From Paralvinella palmiformis (Eukaryota; Annelida; Polychaeta; Terebellida; Alvinellidae), in NCBI GenBank assembly GCA_025642065.1, contig JAODUP010000316.1:310001-374000 (forward strand): a stretch of 64,000 nucleotides of DNA. The letters are read 5' to 3'. The notes beneath the pieces were generated by a model. The model saw only the letters and a program-made list of their open reading frames with translations, was not told where the DNA came from and did no database searches. Each line of letters starts with the position of its first letter. Positions within the stretch are counted from its first letter, which is position 1. A program made the position numbers and the translations under genes. This document shows, piece by piece, positions 61,113 through 64,000 of the stretch.

Positions 61113-61247
61113 ATGTTGGCTTCTCCGAGTCCGTTCCATCCTCAAATGGCGGCAGCAATGCATCGTCCAGAGACATCCAACCCCAGCTCACTGAATCCAG
61201 CAGCACTTGTTGGATTCAAACCTCTCGGAGCTGACCAACATAATCAG
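61113..61247 (+). CDS. ARID3/dead-ringer-like transcription factor, first coding exon
   Basis: Encodes 45 residues (MLASPSPFHPQMAAAMHRPE...DQHNQ) ending at a CAG|GTTATA donor, phase 0. The next exon starts with SDEREEDD in the same phase. The sequence is low-complexity and has no domain. A second Met (MAAAMHRPE, 61146) is an alternative start; the first has A at -3, the second G at +4. The exon call rests on phase, the donor and position, not on homology, so it is less sure than exon 2. Confidence 0.65.
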
Positions 61248-61284
61248 GTTATATGTCCATTACTCACTTTCTTTCTCATTAAAA

Positions 61285-61325
<41 letters not shown>

Positions 61326-61342
61326 TGAAAGTTAGTATAGCA

Positions 61343-61373
<31 letters not shown>

Positions 61374-61395
61374 CACGTGAAATGGTAGTCATTTA

Positions 61396-61434
<39 letters not shown>

Positions 61435-61593
61435 TTTTATTAGTTTATGGGATTTCTGCATTTGCCTGATTTGGCAGTTGTTGATTATTAAATTATGTAA
61501 TTTATAAATTTTTTATTGTGTGATTATTTTTTTGACTGTTGATGTTTTGTGGCCTGTAAACTAAACTCTGTGCTGTATTATTTGACATTTCAG
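61248..61593 (+). other. ARID3 intron 1, with three (AT)n microsatellites
   Basis: 346-base intron with AT runs at about 61290-61321, 61348-61372 and 61400-61430. It ends in TTTGACATTTCAG. Confidence 0.8.
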
Positions 61594-62310
61594 TCTGATG
61601 AACGGGAAGAGGATGATGTGAATGGCTCAGACATGGAGTCTGATGTTGGCAGTGACAATGAGGATATCAACGACATCGATTCCGACAAATTAGATGCCTC
61701 ACACCGAGAAATACTCGAGAAGTTAAAGCGGCAGGAACTGGAGGAACGGGAGGAGATTGAAAGGGAACTCAAAGAGGCTCAGAGAGAGGCCCTGATCAGG
61801 GCTCAGAGGCATGAGGAACTCAGGGCACAGGAACTCCGGGCACAGGAGGAGAAGGACAGGGGTGAGAGGGGAATTGATGATGTTGTCACCCCGTTGCAGA
61901 CGGAAATCAAAATGCAGAGACCCCTCGGACTGCTCGCTCAGCATGGGCTGTCAACAAAATCTCATCCAGTGGAACGTGACACTGATAGGGAACACAGTGA
62001 CGATAATGAAAAGGACTCAAAAGATCTTGACAGGACATCGTCGTCACCAAAGGAACAAGAAAGTGGCAAACAGGGAGAGAAAGACACATTCGATAGAGAC
62101 CGACCTCTACCGTTAACCATACCTCTCCCACGACCCGACTTAGATTTTACCCATCCTGCATTCTTGGACTCGCGGGGATTTAGCTTGGGTCCACCCTCTC
62201 ATCCGGACTCCCCTCGTAGCACTGGAACACCGGGATTGGATGGGTCAGGATCAACGGGGGCACAGACGCCAGCTGGACATCACTGGACATTTGAAGAACA
62301 ATTTAAACAG
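61594..62310 (+). CDS. ARID3/dead-ringer-like transcription factor, exon with acidic region, coiled coil and start of ARID
   Basis: Encodes 239 residues, phase 0 at both ends, of an ARID3 (Bright/dead ringer/retained) family DNA-binding protein, a nuclear regulator of AT-rich sites. Order: acidic N-part (SDEREEDD...DNEDIND, residues 1-30); a long charged helix or coiled coil (EILEKLKRQELEEREEIERE, ELRAQELRAQEEKD, about 35-100) containing a small 15-bp duplication; a Ser/Asp/Glu-rich linker; a Pro-rich stretch (PLPLTIPLPRPDLDF); then HHWTFEEQFKQ at the 3' edge. WTFEEQFKQ is the first segment of the ARID3 ARID domain (WTYEEQFKQLYEL in vertebrates); the donor GTAGGA follows directly. The rest of the ARID and the REKLES domain lie outside the window. 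Confidence 0.9.
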
Positions 62311-64000
62311 GTAGGAATTGTTTTCGCTTTTAGCATTTCATTATCTCGTTAAAAGAAAGCGAGCACCAATCTGCACTGCCGTGTCATCATTCAATTCCAT
62401 AATTGTGTCAATGGCAACGGACAAAACGTGGCATTAACACGAACATAATATCCAATAGAGAATTGTACAAGATTTGTTTTTAAAACTTCCTGCACAAGAG
62501 TCAGTCTGGGAATATTGCCATGCCCTGCCAGCTGCTCTGAATGGCTGAAGTGGGCAACAAAGGAACGTGACTATTGAATGGAGAAATAAATATTATATCT
62601 TTCTGGATTTCTTTACACTTTTCCCATAAGTGGGTGAATAAACATGTTTCAATGGCCTCCGCATTGTTCGGCCACCACAATATGGGATGCCCAAGACAAA
62701 AAGATCAGCATCATTAGAAAATTGTTTCCGTATTGCTTTGGATCATCGCATTGATGTAGGTATCAGTTTTCTGTGGTGAGATCTTATTTTTATCGCGATC
62801 ATTCAAGATATGTATTTTATAACAACAAAGGAAGATCAATTTGTCCTTTAGACGTATTGACCGATGTGACACGTTTACTTGTGCTCCGATGTTTTCCCGT
62901 TTCAAAAATCGACATGTGCCTCCTCAGCGTGCGAGGGATTTCTTTCTCCGATGAGTGCTTTCGAGATCAATTGCATTTATCGGGACGGAATTGGAATCTT
63001 TCCTATTCAATTTATTACGTCTAACTGGTATGTCAACACATTGATAGGGAGGCATTGATGAGAAAAGTTTGGTCTGTCGTTTCCTATTCACAGCCTGCCA
63101 CTGATGACGAGTAATGATCGTAAGAGAGGGTGGGGGGTATATTATTGCGAGCTGCCATTCTATTATGTCCGTTATCAGTTGAACGTTTAACTGACACTTC
63201 TAACATCTGACCTGATTGGTCAGTCATCAATTAAACATCGATAACGCCTCTAACGTGATTGGTCACGGCTGATTTGGTTTTTAATCCATTTAAGTGGAAA
63301 GTGTATGGGTTTTTTCCCCGTCGTTTTCCCGAACTTACGGGCTAAAGTATCTCGGTGACTTGGTGCAGTTCGCCTTGCACTCGTTAGCACAGTAATCAGT
63401 GTCCATTTATGGCATATGGCGAAGTGCTATATAAAAGATTTAACCGTCGTTTGTCCATAGTACGGGATAAGGTAGGTGCTCCAGCTACTCCTTGGGCAAT
63501 AAACAAAAGAGCGCATAAAGAATTCATGAAAGGGGAAATTAATTGAAGGGGATTATTAGCCGGGCATGATGGGGGGTTAATAACGCCCTCGAGTGGCCCG
63601 GCAAGGGTCAGTAATGCCGGACTTAAAACCTCATTGATGAGTGCTAACGATGAAAAATCAATCGCATCTGCATCCGAATTGATTCGGACATTTCAGCCGG
63701 CCGTATTAATCGCGTTCTTATGGAGACTGGCTGAAGCCGTGATCGTTAACTGTGTACTGTTATTGGCCTCGCATGAGCACCAAAATATGTCTGGTGTGGC
63801 CACTCTCAGCTGGAACATTTCCCAGAAACTTTTACAAAAGACGCGTGTTGACGTCGGTGTTTTTTTGTTCGTTTGTCTCCGAGCTCGCTTCGACGACGCG
63901 TGTACTACCGCTGGTAGAGCCGAGGATGGAGAGGAGGCGGAGGAGACGGGGGAGGGGCACGGCGACACGACCCTGGCCTTCCCGTTTCCTCTTGATTTGT
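62311..64000 (+). other. ARID3 intron 2 (partial), no exon seen
   Basis: No continuation of the ARID domain (LYEL..DPKRKEFLDDLF) was found up to 64000. The sequence is single-copy and GC-richer than other introns. Notable bits: a SINE-tail-like GAAGTGCTATATAAAAG near 63420, and a compact block at 63540-63730 (TTAATTGAAGGGGATTATTA...GAATTGATTCGGACATTTCA) that looks like non-coding regulatory sequence. Nothing more can be supported. Confidence 0.7.

Noticed and set aside
63693..63968. 91-codon minus-strand open frame at the window end, and search for the next ARID3 exon
   Set aside because: The frame is low-complexity Ser/Pro and matches nothing. No segment resembling the rest of the ARID domain was found before 64000.

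Overview
This window is nuclear DNA from an animal, most likely a mollusc or another lophotrochozoan. Genes are split by GT-AG introns. Long AT-rich non-coding stretches are full of microsatellites, minisatellites, tRNA-derived SINEs, small DNA transposons and broken LINE remnants. The phylum is an inference from repeat style and from how the proteins compare with human ones; no sequence search was possible. There is no prokaryotic operon, phage or CRISPR.

Three protein-coding genes are supported. (1) CSPG4/NG2-type transmembrane proteoglycan, + strand, exons 7274-11923 and 12147-14866. The signal-peptide exon was not found and is probably upstream of the window. The product has two laminin-G domains, an EGF-like module, 15 CSPG repeats, one transmembrane helix and a long cytoplasmic tail ending in a PDZ ligand. 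(2) UTP15, the U3 snoRNP/t-UTP WD40 protein of rRNA transcription and processing, - strand, 13 exons from 59966 down to 23561. It is complete at 533 residues, and every splice junction keeps the frame. (3) The 5' part of an ARID3/dead-ringer-type transcription factor, + strand, exons 61113-61247 and 61594-62310. The second exon stops 9 residues into the ARID domain, and the rest lies beyond 64000.

Layout: 1-7273 is repeat-rich 5' flank or intron of CSPG4. 14867-23560 is the space between the convergent CSPG4 and UTP15 genes and holds scrambled non-LTR retrotransposon remnants. 23561-59966 is UTP15, where 1.6 kb of coding sequence is spread over 36 kb. Its introns carry nearly all the mobile elements: hAT-like, pogo-like and large-inverted-repeat elements, SINEs and (ACTC)n arrays. 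They also carry several GC-richer single-copy blocks. 59967-61112 is a divergent 1.1 kb interval between UTP15 and ARID3 with a strong ZNF143/THAP11-type motif. 62311-64000 is ARID3 intron.

The three genes do not form a pathway: one is a cell-surface adhesion and signalling protein, one a nucleolar ribosome-biogenesis factor, one a developmental regulator. The points most worth a second look are an EGF-like module and an enlarged tail in CSPG4, a CSPG4 stop codon that lies inside a 34-bp tandem repeat, an 877-bp foldback element whose arms carry CRE and ZNF143-like motifs, and a stretch near 25.4 kb that looks like an assembly error. I found no convincing new multi-gene system.
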